In this document: positions 17,158 to 24,735 of the stretch, in pieces | Layout: each line of letters starts with the position of its first letter | How positions within the stretch are numbered: the first letter of the stretch is position 1 | Assembly: GCA_001773135.1 (NCBI GenBank) | Contig: MEVX01000015.1 | Location: 64,179-98,365, forward strand | Origin: a candidate division WWE3 bacterium RIFOXYB1_FULL_43_24 | GTDB taxonomy: Bacteria; Patescibacteriota; WWE3; UBA101185; UBA10185 | Length of the DNA: 34,187 nucleotides | Direction of reading: 5' to 3' | Program-made: the position numbers and the translations under genes | The notes under the pieces: generated by a model | Databases searched by the model: none | What the model was told of the DNA's origin: nothing | The model's input: the letters and a program-made list of their open reading frames with translations, nothing else

Positions 17158-18030
17158 CTACTTAGACACTTTTAGTCTCTTCAGCGCGGATTTATAAGCT
17201 TCTATAATTCTGGGTGAGTTATCGTTTTTCCTAAAGTGGATTATGTGAGATTTCAATATTTCTGTAGTAACCTTTTTTTTCATGTAGATCATTTGAGATC
17301 GTTTCGCGATTTTTTCCAGAGCATTAAGAAGAATTCCGCTGCTCCTGCGTCTGGTCTTTGACGGGTAGTTAATTTTGAAATTCGGGAAATAATCCGAGAC
17401 CCAACTATTCTCTTTCATGAATTGTAAATAGGTGTCAGTTTTGTCTACCACCGGTTGCATCATAGCAATATCTGAGGCGACATAAATATTTCTCCTATCC
17501 TTATCCCAAGCCATTTTTGTCTCGTCCATGAACAGATTTGTGCAAAAGCTTCCCGGCTGTCCGTCATACTCGGGGTGTTTTTGTAATATTTTAAGGATTG
17601 TTGCGACAAAACCTCTTGTCAACCAAACCCGGTTTTTACCTGTAACAATAAGTATGTCGACGTCAGAATCTTTTTCGGGGTTGTAAGCAGCCAAAGATCC
17701 TGTAACTGCAATCATTTTTATCCAGGGTATTCCGCCGAGGAACTTAATAAGATTAGTATTTTCCTTCAAAATTCTGTTCGCATGTTTGTATTTCCAAAGC
17801 CAGTTGGTATATTTTTCGCCACAAATTTCATACTTGCCATATCTTTTCCGGGCCCAACCTTCTTTTACTAAGCTGTTTAGAGCTTCTCTAAGTTTCTTTC
17901 CATCTGCAGGTTTTGTAGAGATCAGAAAGTTTGAGAGCTGATAAAAACTTATTGGGTATTGGAATATCGAACGGTAGGCAAGGGTGCGTTTTATTGCTTT
18001 TGCCGTTTCTTTTTTGCTGCTTTTTCTCAT
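17158..18030 (-). CDS. winged-helix nucleotidyltransferase-fold protein
   Basis: About 290 residues. The N-terminal roughly 90 residues look like a winged-helix domain (ISFYQLSNFLISTKP, LNSLVKEGWARKRYGKYEI). The middle holds a Pol-beta-type nucleotidyltransferase core, VTGSLAAYNPEKDSDVDILIVT, with the GS and DxD metal-binding aspartates. The C-terminal part is basic and helical. Such proteins transfer a nucleotide to protein, antibiotic or RNA; no substrate is evident. I take ATG 18028-18030, 1 nt after the RNase HI stop; an ATG at 18063 would overlap RNase HI by 32 bp. It is the last gene of the Wzz-RNase HI unit. Confidence 0.75.
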   Translation of the reverse strand: MRKSSKKETAKAIKRTLAYRSIFQYPISFYQLSNFLISTKPADGKKLREALNSLVKEGWARKRYGKYEICGEKYTNWLWKYKHANRILKENTNLIKFLGGIPWIKMIAVTGSLAAYNPEKDSDVDILIVTGKNRVWLTRGFVATILKILQKHPEYDGQPGSFCTNLFMDETKMAWDKDRRNIYVASDIAMMQPVVDKTDTYLQFMKENSWVSDYFPNFKINYPSKTRRRSSGILLNALEKIAKRSQMIYMKKKVTTEILKSHIIHFRKNDNSPRIIEAYKSALKRLKVSK

Positions 18031-18031
18031 T

Positions 18032-18451
18032 TTAAAAGCCTTTGGGGGAGTCCTGGTAGGCATCTAGGGCTTTATTTACCAAAAGATCTGCGTCTTGATT
18101 ATTTTCCCTCAGAACGTGACTGAACTCTATTTCTTTGAATCTTGATGCCAGTTCTCTGGCTGTTAGCCAGAGTGTTTTAAGATCGATATTTTTTACTCTA
18201 TATTCTCCCTTCAGTTGTTTCACTATTAATTCGCTGTCCAGACGGCAGTCTAGGTGTGATATCTTTCTTTCTAACGCTGCTTTTAGCCCTTCTATCAGGG
18301 CTGCGTATTCTGCTTGATTGTTCGTAGCTTTTCCGATGTACGTTCCCAATTCAAATATTTTTTCTTTTTTCTCGTTTCTGATAACTACTCCTATTGCTGA
18401 AGGTCCCGGATTTCCCCGTGCCCCTCCGTCGGTATTCATCTGGTATTTCAT
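18032..18451 (-). CDS. rnhA: ribonuclease HI
   Basis: Endonuclease that cuts the RNA of RNA-DNA hybrids. The 139-residue protein is a compact RNase H fold with all four acidic catalytic residues: Asp8 (NTDGGARGNPG), Glu48 (TNNQAEY), Asp72 (LDSELIVKQL) and Asp122 (NNQDADLLVN), plus His112 in the flexible loop. The GGARGNPGP start is typical of the short, basic-protrusion-poor type seen in Gram-positives and archaea. Its ATG overlaps the stop of the Wzz-like gene (ATGA), an unusual partner, and the nucleotidyltransferase gene follows immediately. Confidence 0.95.
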   Translation of the reverse strand: MKYQMNTDGGARGNPGPSAIGVVIRNEKKEKIFELGTYIGKATNNQAEYAALIEGLKAALERKISHLDCRLDSELIVKQLKGEYRVKNIDLKTLWLTARELASRFKEIEFSHVLRENNQDADLLVNKALDAYQDSPKGF

Positions 18452-19053
18452 TTTAGATATTCCTTAAATGTTATTTTGAGAAGAACGGAAACTAAGCCGA
18501 GTAACAAACCGCCGGCCACGTAATTTATAAAGGGTCTCTGTTCTTGTTTGACAGTGGGGTTGTTCGAAAGAGACGATACTGATATGTTTTCATCCGAACC
18601 TGCGTTGACTTTTTTACTGGTGTCGAGGAATTTCGAAGAAATTACCGTAAAGGTATTTAACGATTTATTGTAATCGTAGTCGGACACTCTGATAGTAATC
18701 ACCTGCGGTCCGTTTTTCGATACTCTGTAGCTTCTTGAAAGCTTTCTAATGCTGGTGTCCGTTACGGGAATTCTTAGTTCTTCTAACACAGCCCTTTTTA
18801 AATCCTGGCTTTCTAAAAGACCTACCGCCGTATTTGTATATGATTGGGCGGTCTGTTGCGCGTAGTAGCCTTCGTAAGTGAAGAATTCGGTACTTGGACG
18901 GTCCGCTGTTCTGCCCACAAAATAGGAAGCTTCGGTGTTATACTTTCCCGGTAAAAAAGATGCAGCTAAGCCCAAGAGTCCCCCGCAAAATATAAACAGC
19001 CCTATTTCTCTACGTTTTTTATTCAAAATTTTAAGTATTTCTTTTAACTCCAT
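18448..19053 (-). CDS. Wzz-like polysaccharide chain-length determinant
   Basis: A 201-residue membrane protein with the Wzz/polysaccharide co-polymerase topology: an N-terminal cytoplasmic helix (ELKEILKILNKKRREI), TM1 at about residues 17-35, an extracytoplasmic domain of about 135 residues, and TM2 at about 176-192 preceded by the usual PFINYV segment. It is short for the family and lacks the C-terminal tyrosine-kinase domain; no separate kinase is seen. It would set the length of a Wzy-made glycan. The start lies 7 nt from the 25-bp repeat array, so the repeats sit in its promoter region. Confidence 0.78.
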   Translation of the reverse strand: MELKEILKILNKKRREIGLFIFCGGLLGLAASFLPGKYNTEASYFVGRTADRPSTEFFTYEGYYAQQTAQSYTNTAVGLLESQDLKRAVLEELRIPVTDTSIRKLSRSYRVSKNGPQVITIRVSDYDYNKSLNTFTVISSKFLDTSKKVNAGSDENISVSSLSNNPTVKQEQRPFINYVAGGLLLGLVSVLLKITFKEYLK

Positions 19054-19060
19054 AAGTGCT

Positions 19061-19160
19061 GTCTGAATTAGAGGCCCAAATTCATGTCTGAATTAGAGGC
19101 CCAAATTCATGTCTGAATTATAGCAATAAATTCACTACATGAATTGTAGCAACAATTTGC
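19061..19160. repeat. 25-bp tandem repeats, each a dyad
   Basis: Two identical 25-bp units (19061-19085, 19086-19110) are followed by a third with about 19/25 identity (19111-19135) and a fourth, more divergent one (19136-19160). Units 1-3 each keep TGAATT-N9-AATTCA, an inverted repeat, while the spacer changes; unit 4 carries its own dyad AATTGT-AGCA-ACAATT. Conservation of the arms rather than the spacer suggests protein-binding sites. The array lies between the divergent Wzz-like gene and the SDR-DUF4012 gene. Confidence 0.85.
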
Positions 19161-19180
19161 CAATTTAGATTAACAAATCA

Positions 19181-19218
19181 TTGTGCCGGTTGCCCACTTT
19201 TGGTTATACTTATAACCA
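19181..19218 (+). promoter_or_regulatory. promoter with operator-like palindrome before the SDR-DUF4012 gene
   Basis: TTGTGC (19181-19186) and TATACT (19205-19210), 18 bp apart, form a candidate promoter with a start near 19217 and a leader of about 25 nt. The -10 box lies inside a perfect palindrome, TGGTTATA-CT-TATAACCA (19201-19218). A repressor bound there would block RNA polymerase. Confidence 0.55.
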
Positions 19219-19241
19219 GAATTTGTTAAGAAACTGCCCTA

Positions 19242-22200
19242 ATGGTCAAAAGTCAGTCCATTAAAAAAAATTCGCTCGCCCCAACGATTTTAGTGAGTGG
19301 TGGCGCAGGATTTATAGGATCTCACCTTGTTGAGGCGTTGCTAGCTAACGGAGCGAAAGTTCTGGTAGTTGACAATTTTAACACCGGAAAAGAAATTCAC
19401 GTAAAACATCTATTATCTAACCCTAATTTTGCTCTTTTTAATGTGGATATAAATGAGGGTCTTCCTCCGGAAATCGAAAGCGTTGACTATGTTTTTCATA
19501 TGGCTGGTCTTGAGGACTACATGTACAGTAAAGACAACCCGACGCTGGATTCATTACTCACAAATTCTTTGGGGACGAAAACACTTTTGGATTTGGTCCG
19601 TCGTTCGGAGGCCAAGTTCGTTCTTATTTCCACAATCGACGTTTATCAGGGAAGGATGTCTCAGGACGAGCTGGCAAAATATTTCGGACTTTCCAAACCT
19701 GAGGAAAATAAATTCAGCTTAATAGAAGCCAAAAGATTTGCGGAAGCAGTAGTTTGGGAATACTTCAAAAAATATGATCTCGACGTTCGCATAGTAAGAC
19801 TCCCCGAGGTATACGGGCCGCGGATGAGTTTTGATTCAAGCGGCGTGATGGGGCTGTACATAAGAACGTTGATTGAGAATAAGGATATTGAAGTTCAAAA
19901 CGATGGTGTAGAGAAGGAATATTACCTTTACGTTTCGGATGCAGTTAGCGGCATTTTGAGATCGATGTTTAACCAGGAAACAAAAGGGAATATTTATTCG
20001 CTGGTACCGGAATCAGCAATTACGCAGCTTGAGCTGGCATATCTACTTAGAAGTGTTGCTGACGGGAATCTTCAGATCAGCTTTAAACAATCAGGGCCTT
20101 CTCTGCCTTTCCGTGGTCCCGTTCCCGAGACATTTAATTTGAAGGATTTGTCATGGAAACCGCGTATAAGTTTAAAGTCGGGTGTTATCGATACTCTAAA
20201 ATGGTTCGGATATTCGGTTAATCAGAATACTTTTAAGCCGACCAAGTATGTTGAGGAAAAGGCGATATCAAAGGGAACCCAGACAACCGCAGTAGTATCT
20301 TCTGAGCCGGCGAGTGTAAGTTCTATATATCCCCCCAATAGTTCCGATTTATACACAAAAATGTACCCGACAAAGCCTGTAAAATCTCACAAGGTTCTGA
20401 ATTTAAAATCTTTATTTAGTTCTGGCAAAAAGAAGGAGCTTGTTACAAAACAAACCCCGTCCACAAAAAAATTACCCAACTTTTTGGGTAACCCTAAATT
20501 TTTCACAGCTACTGCAATATTCATATCAGCTATACTTGTATTTTTGGTTAATCCAGCCTTAAGTCTTTACTCGAATGCCCGTTCGGGCGCATCCGCGCTA
20601 CAAAAAGTTGCTGTTGCAGGTTCTTCGTTTGATGTAAATAGCTTATCGAAAAATACTATTCTAGCCTCCAAAAAATTCGAAGCAGCAAGAAAAAACCTGT
20701 CGAATCTTAAATGGATTTTTTCATTCTCAGGAAAATCAGAAGAGTACATAAGTTACTTCCGTATGTTTTCATCCCTGCAAAATTTTTCGGATTCAATAGA
20801 ACATCTTTCCAAATCAGCTGAGCCGTTGGAGGGTATGTGGGAAGTTCTACGTCCCGATACTGAAAATGTTTTGACGCGCGAAACTGTAGATACCGCAAAG
20901 CTTGAAATAGATTCGGCTCAAAAACTTCTTTACATAGCCCAGGCTGATTTTAACGGGGTAGAACAAAAACATATTCCGGAAAAATACAGAAGTTATATTT
21001 CAGACTACGGAAAGTATATAAATACTTTGCAACAAAATTTGGATCTGACTACAAAAATAATTGGGGAAGCTGCAACTGTTCTGGGTGTTGATAAAGAGAC
21101 CACGTATATAGTTTGGTTTCAAAATTCGAATGAGATAAGACCGACGGGTGGTTTTATAGGTTCGTATGGTCTCTTAACTTTTAATAAGGGTAAGCTGAAG
21201 GATTTGAAGATAGATGATATTTATAATCCTGATGGGCAGATTTTACTAAGAGATATAAAGACAACTCCGCCTGAGATAATTTCGAAATATTTGGCTGAAG
21301 ATAGACTATATCTGAGGAATTCAAACTGGGAGCCGGATTTTCCCACAGCGGCGGGAGTTTTTAACGATCTGTTTTATAAGATAGACGGTCAGCATGTTGA
21401 CGGGTACATAGCTGTTGATCTTAAATTTGTCGAAGGAATACTGAGAGCAACCGGTCCTGTGTTCCTGGCTGCTTACAACGAGGAGATTAATGCAGAAAAT
21501 CTTTATGAAAGGACACAGTATCACAGCGACTTTAACTATGTCAGCGGTTCCGATCAAAAAAGATCTTTCTTAACTATTCTCGGGAGCAAGCTTTTAGAGA
21601 AAATGTTTTCTCTGCCAAAAGATAAATTACCTAATTTACTTTCCGAAACGGAAAAATCTTTGAGTGAAAAACATTTGTTGATAAATCTTCCAGCCGGGGA
21701 GTTGAGCGAAGTATTAAAAGAGAAGAATTGGAACGGGCAGGTGGTATCTGTTGAAGGCGATTATCTTTATGTAGTCAATTCAAACTTAGGTGGTACAAAA
21801 GCAAATTATTTTGTAAGAAATAATACAGATTATGAAATAAGTTCCATGACGCGGGACGGGGTTTTAAGAGCTAAATTAAAATTGACTTACACTCATACGG
21901 GAGAATCTATGGCATGGCCCGGGGGTCCTTATAAAAACCATGTAAGAGTTCTTGTCCAAAAAGGAGCCAAACTTACGGGAGCGGAATTTGTTGATGCCGC
22001 GGGGAAAACTGTTGATGTTTTTAAAGAGATAGGTATAAATCACCCGAACGGTTACGATGTTTTTAGTTATGATCTTGTGGTCAATCCTAAAGAAGCTGTT
22101 TCCTTGGTCATAAAGTACGATTTACCCGAGAGCCTTAATGTATCAAAAGATAAGCTCTCTTATAACTTATATGTTCAGAAACAACCCGGAACCGATGCCG

Positions 22201-22340
22201 ATCCTTTTAGCTTTACGTTTCTTCCTCCGTTCGGTACCGAAATAATAAAAGCAAGCAAAGAATTAGATATTTTGAATAATATGATTATGAACACATCAGG
22301 TTTGAGTAGGGATATAAATTACTTTATAGAGCTTCGCTGA
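19242..22340 (+). CDS. SDR-epimerase / DUF4012 membrane fusion protein
   Basis: A 1032-residue fusion. Residues 15 to about 330 are an extended short-chain dehydrogenase (UDP-sugar epimerase/decarboxylase type): NAD-binding GGAGFIG at 20-26, ISTIDVYQG, and PEVYGPRM. The YxxxK catalytic pair is broken: Lys164 is kept but the Tyr position is Leu160 (LIEAK). After a Ser/Pro/Lys linker comes one membrane helix at about 420-442, then an extracytoplasmic part that contains DUF4012 (FQNSNEIRPTGGFIGSYG from about residue 625, and DDIYNPDG). So a probable cytoplasmic NAD-sugar sensor or scaffold is tethered to a large outer domain of unknown function. It is followed 14 nt later by prgI, suggesting a link to the secretion cassette. 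Confidence 0.82.
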   Translation: MVKSQSIKKNSLAPTILVSGGAGFIGSHLVEALLANGAKVLVVDNFNTGKEIHVKHLLSNPNFALFNVDINEGLPPEIESVDYVFHMAGLEDYMYSKDNPTLDSLLTNSLGTKTLLDLVRRSEAKFVLISTIDVYQGRMSQDELAKYFGLSKPEENKFSLIEAKRFAEAVVWEYFKKYDLDVRIVRLPEVYGPRMSFDSSGVMGLYIRTLIENKDIEVQNDGVEKEYYLYVSDAVSGILRSMFNQETKGNIYSLVPESAITQLELAYLLRSVADGNLQISFKQSGPSLPFRGPVPETFNLKDLSWKPRISLKSGVIDTLKWFGYSVNQNTFKPTKYVEEKAISKGTQTTAVVSSEPASVSSIYPPNSSDLYTKMYPTKPVKSHKVLNLKSLFSSGKKKELVTKQTPSTKKLPNFLGNPKFFTATAIFISAILVFLVNPALSLYSNARSGASALQKVAVAGSSFDVNSLSKNTILASKKFEAARKNLSNLKWIFSFSGKSEEYISYFRMFSSLQNFSDSIEHLSKSAEPLEGMWEVLRPDTENVLTRETVDTAKLEIDSAQKLLYIAQADFNGVEQKHIPEKYRSYISDYGKYINTLQQNLDLTTKIIGEAATVLGVDKETTYIVWFQNSNEIRPTGGFIGSYGLLTFNKGKLKDLKIDDIYNPDGQILLRDIKTTPPEIISKYLAEDRLYLRNSNWEPDFPTAAGVFNDLFYKIDGQHVDGYIAVDLKFVEGILRATGPVFLAAYNEEINAENLYERTQYHSDFNYVSGSDQKRSFLTILGSKLLEKMFSLPKDKLPNLLSETEKSLSEKHLLINLPAGELSEVLKEKNWNGQVVSVEGDYLYVVNSNLGGTKANYFVRNNTDYEISSMTRDGVLRAKLKLTYTHTGESMAWPGGPYKNHVRVLVQKGAKLTGAEFVDAAGKTVDVFKEIGINHPNGYDVFSYDLVVNPKEAVSLVIKYDLPESLNVSKDKLSYNLYVQKQPGTDADPFSFTFLPPFGTEIIKASKELDILNNMIMNTSGLSRDINYFIELR

Positions 22341-22346
22341 TATAAT
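22341..22346 (+). promoter_or_regulatory. candidate -10 box for a leaderless prgI mRNA
   Basis: A perfect TATAAT directly follows the stop of the SDR-DUF4012 gene and ends 8 nt before the ATG at 22355. There is no Shine-Dalgarno site. No good -35 is evident within the upstream coding sequence. Confidence 0.5.
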
Positions 22347-22354
22347 AAACACAA

Positions 22355-24031
22355 ATGGCACTAGCAGACATGCCCCAGTCAAATAAACAACACGCTGTTC
22401 CTCAGAATGTCATGAGCGTGGATTTCAAACTTATCGGCGATCTCACAATGAGGCAGTTTGCCTATGTCTTCATTGCCGGAATACTGGCTTATCTATCATA
22501 TGTTTTTTTTATCGGTATTTTTCGTTGGCCACTTGTATTTTTTATAGCCTTTATGGGAATAGGTTTTGCATTTATCCCCGTTCAGGAAAGAGGTATGGAC
22601 GAGTGGATAGTGAATTTTTTCAGAGCCATGAATATGCCGACGCAGCGTGTCTGGAAAAAAGAACCCACTATTCCGTCCGCGTTTATGTACGATGACCTTG
22701 CTACTTTAAAGCAGGAGCTTATTACACTAGCACCGACGTCCAGCAGAAGAAAGCTGGAGGAATACCTAAAATATCAAACCAGTCCGGAGGAAGTGGATCC
22801 GCTCGATATTCCGGAAAAAGAGTACGCTAAAAAAGTAAAAGATGCGTTTCCGGCCTATAAGAAAAAAAGCAGTACTGGAGCAACGGCCTTTTCCCGTTCT
22901 TCGTATGGTGCCCAACCGGTGGGAGTTCAGCCCGCAGTCGCTCCGGTTGCGGGAGCCCCCGTGTCCACAGCTGTTGGTTTAGAACCACCCAAAGAAGAAG
23001 GAATTTTGGTAGAAACCCCCCAGGTTGGTGCTGTCCCGGTTGAAAAATTGGAAAGTAAGGATCAGGGCGTGATTCAAAAGCGCAAAGATGCAGGTCTCTT
23101 TCATATCTTCAGAGCAAAAGAAGCACAAAAAGCTCGGGAGGAAGCGATAGCTAAAAAAACTTCAGGAAGTATACCGGCACCCGCACCTCAAGGTGCCTCG
23201 TCGGGCTCGGTATCTTTAAGCCCAATGACCCCCGACATGCACTCGGGGCGCAGGTTTATAAACCTGCTCCCGTCCCAAGGCGAACTAATTCTACCCATCA
23301 GGGGTGAAAGGGTTCTTCGTACTTCAGAGGAAATATCAGTAGAAGAAAGCATAAATGACAAGGCTTTAAAACTTCAATCTTTGTTGAAAAAGATTAAGGA
23401 AGAGGAAGGGATCAAGCTTTCCAAACCCCGCGTTATACCCGTTCCCGTGGTCCAAAAGAAAGAGCAGGAGGCTCAGGAGGTTCACGATGAGGCAAAGGAT
23501 GTAGTAGAGAAGCTTAAAACCCAAAGCGGTGAACTCACGGACGAAATAACAAGACTCAAAAAGAATATACAGACCACGCATACCCCCGGTACAGCTTCCG
23601 AAACCCAATCCAGATTATTGAAAGATTTGGAAACCAAGCAACAGACAGTCGAAGAAAATTATAAGGTACTTAGCCGCGGCATCCAGAGTTTAAAATCCCC
23701 ACCTTCCGGGGATACTTCAGGACCTTCGCGGTTGAACATAGACAGTTATCCTCTGGGCAGTGTTACTCCGAATACTTTACACGGAGTGGTCAAAAACGCC
23801 GAAGGTAAGGTCCTGACCGATGTTCTTTTGATAGTTAAAAATGAACGGGAAGAACCTGTACGTGCTTTGAAAACTGATAGTTTGGGAAGGTTCGAATTAT
23901 TGTCTGCTCTTGGTAATGGCAAATACTCAATAGAGGTAAAACCTTCGGATGAAATTAAATTGTCCTTTGAGAAAATTTCTGTAGAATTAAAAGGTGAGGT
24001 AGTGCCTCCATTTGTGATATCCGGTAAATAA
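22355..24031 (+). CDS. PrgI-family membrane protein with C-terminal Ig-like domain
   Basis: A 558-residue protein. The first roughly 110 residues match the PrgI/VirB3-like family of type IV secretion: MSVDFKLIGDLTMRQFAYV, two adjacent membrane helices, then FIPVQERGMDEWIVNFF. The long remainder is soluble: a low-complexity Ala/Pro/Val region, a basic KAQKAREEAIAKK stretch, a coiled coil of about 80 residues around 370-450, and a C-terminal carboxypeptidase-regulatory-like beta domain (LHGVVKNAEGKVLTDVLLIV...DSLGRFELLSALGNGKYSI). PrgI proteins are normally only 100-150 residues, so the tail is an elaboration. It is followed 1 nt later by the TraC-N-like gene. Confidence 0.8.
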   Translation: MALADMPQSNKQHAVPQNVMSVDFKLIGDLTMRQFAYVFIAGILAYLSYVFFIGIFRWPLVFFIAFMGIGFAFIPVQERGMDEWIVNFFRAMNMPTQRVWKKEPTIPSAFMYDDLATLKQELITLAPTSSRRKLEEYLKYQTSPEEVDPLDIPEKEYAKKVKDAFPAYKKKSSTGATAFSRSSYGAQPVGVQPAVAPVAGAPVSTAVGLEPPKEEGILVETPQVGAVPVEKLESKDQGVIQKRKDAGLFHIFRAKEAQKAREEAIAKKTSGSIPAPAPQGASSGSVSLSPMTPDMHSGRRFINLLPSQGELILPIRGERVLRTSEEISVEESINDKALKLQSLLKKIKEEEGIKLSKPRVIPVPVVQKKEQEAQEVHDEAKDVVEKLKTQSGELTDEITRLKKNIQTTHTPGTASETQSRLLKDLETKQQTVEENYKVLSRGIQSLKSPPSGDTSGPSRLNIDSYPLGSVTPNTLHGVVKNAEGKVLTDVLLIVKNEREEPVRALKTDSLGRFELLSALGNGKYSIEVKPSDEIKLSFEKISVELKGEVVPPFVISGK

Positions 24032-24032
24032 T

Positions 24033-24734
24033 ATGGCTGCTCAAACGACACCTACAACTCAAGATCATTTGGATATTTACGACGTAAAAGACAATCTTGT
24101 CCTTTTAAAAAATGGTGCTGTTTGCGCTGTTTTACAAACAACAGCAGTAAATTTTGATTTGTTATCTGAAATTGAACAGGACGCCATAATTGCTGCTTTT
24201 TCAATGTTGTTGAATTCTATAACTTTTCCAATTCAGGTTGTTATAAGGTCGAGAAGGCTGGATATTACTAAATATATTGAAAAAGTTTACAGAGTTGAAA
24301 CCCGTTTGAGCGATCCGTTACTCAAATTTCAGGCCCAAGCCTACAGAAAATTCGTTCAGGAAGTTATTAAAAAGAATGATGTTTTGGATAAAAGGTTTTA
24401 CGTCGTCATACCCACTAGCGTAGCCGAACTGTCCCAGCCGGGATCGGGACCTTTTGATTGGGTAATGAAGTTAACGGGACAGCACAACAAGAGAGCGTCA
24501 TTTAACGTGGATAAAGTACTCAATGATGGAAGAATTGAACTTGCGCCGAAAATAGATCACGTGATTAAGGAATTTAACAGGCTGGGAATAAAAACCAAAC
24601 AGCTGACAACCCAGGATTTGGTGGAGCTATACTTTGATATCTACAACCCCACGACTATCCATGGGCAACGTATAAGAACAGGAATAGATGATTACACGAC
24701 GGCGATAGTAAACCCCGCCATCATAGAGGAATAA
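24033..24734 (+). CDS. TraC/VirB4 N-terminal-domain-like protein
   Basis: A 233-residue soluble protein that starts like the N-terminal domain of TraC/VirB4-type conjugation ATPases (LVLLKNGAVCAVLQTTAVNFDLLSEIEQ, then LNSITFPIQVVIRSRR and RFYVVIPTS), but has no Walker motifs. The adjacent VirB4 gene carries its own N-terminal domain, so this is an extra stand-alone module rather than half of a split gene. It probably assembles with the ATPase and the PrgI protein at the membrane. The gene is packed 1 nt after prgI and 1 nt before virB4. The assignment is by sequence pattern only. Confidence 0.7.
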   Translation: MAAQTTPTTQDHLDIYDVKDNLVLLKNGAVCAVLQTTAVNFDLLSEIEQDAIIAAFSMLLNSITFPIQVVIRSRRLDITKYIEKVYRVETRLSDPLLKFQAQAYRKFVQEVIKKNDVLDKRFYVVIPTSVAELSQPGSGPFDWVMKLTGQHNKRASFNVDKVLNDGRIELAPKIDHVIKEFNRLGIKTKQLTTQDLVELYFDIYNPTTIHGQRIRTGIDDYTTAIVNPAIIEE

Positions 24735-24735
24735 T

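Noticed and set aside
19061-19160. CRISPR array
   Set aside because: The 25-bp units are directly adjacent with no unique spacers, and no cas genes are present.
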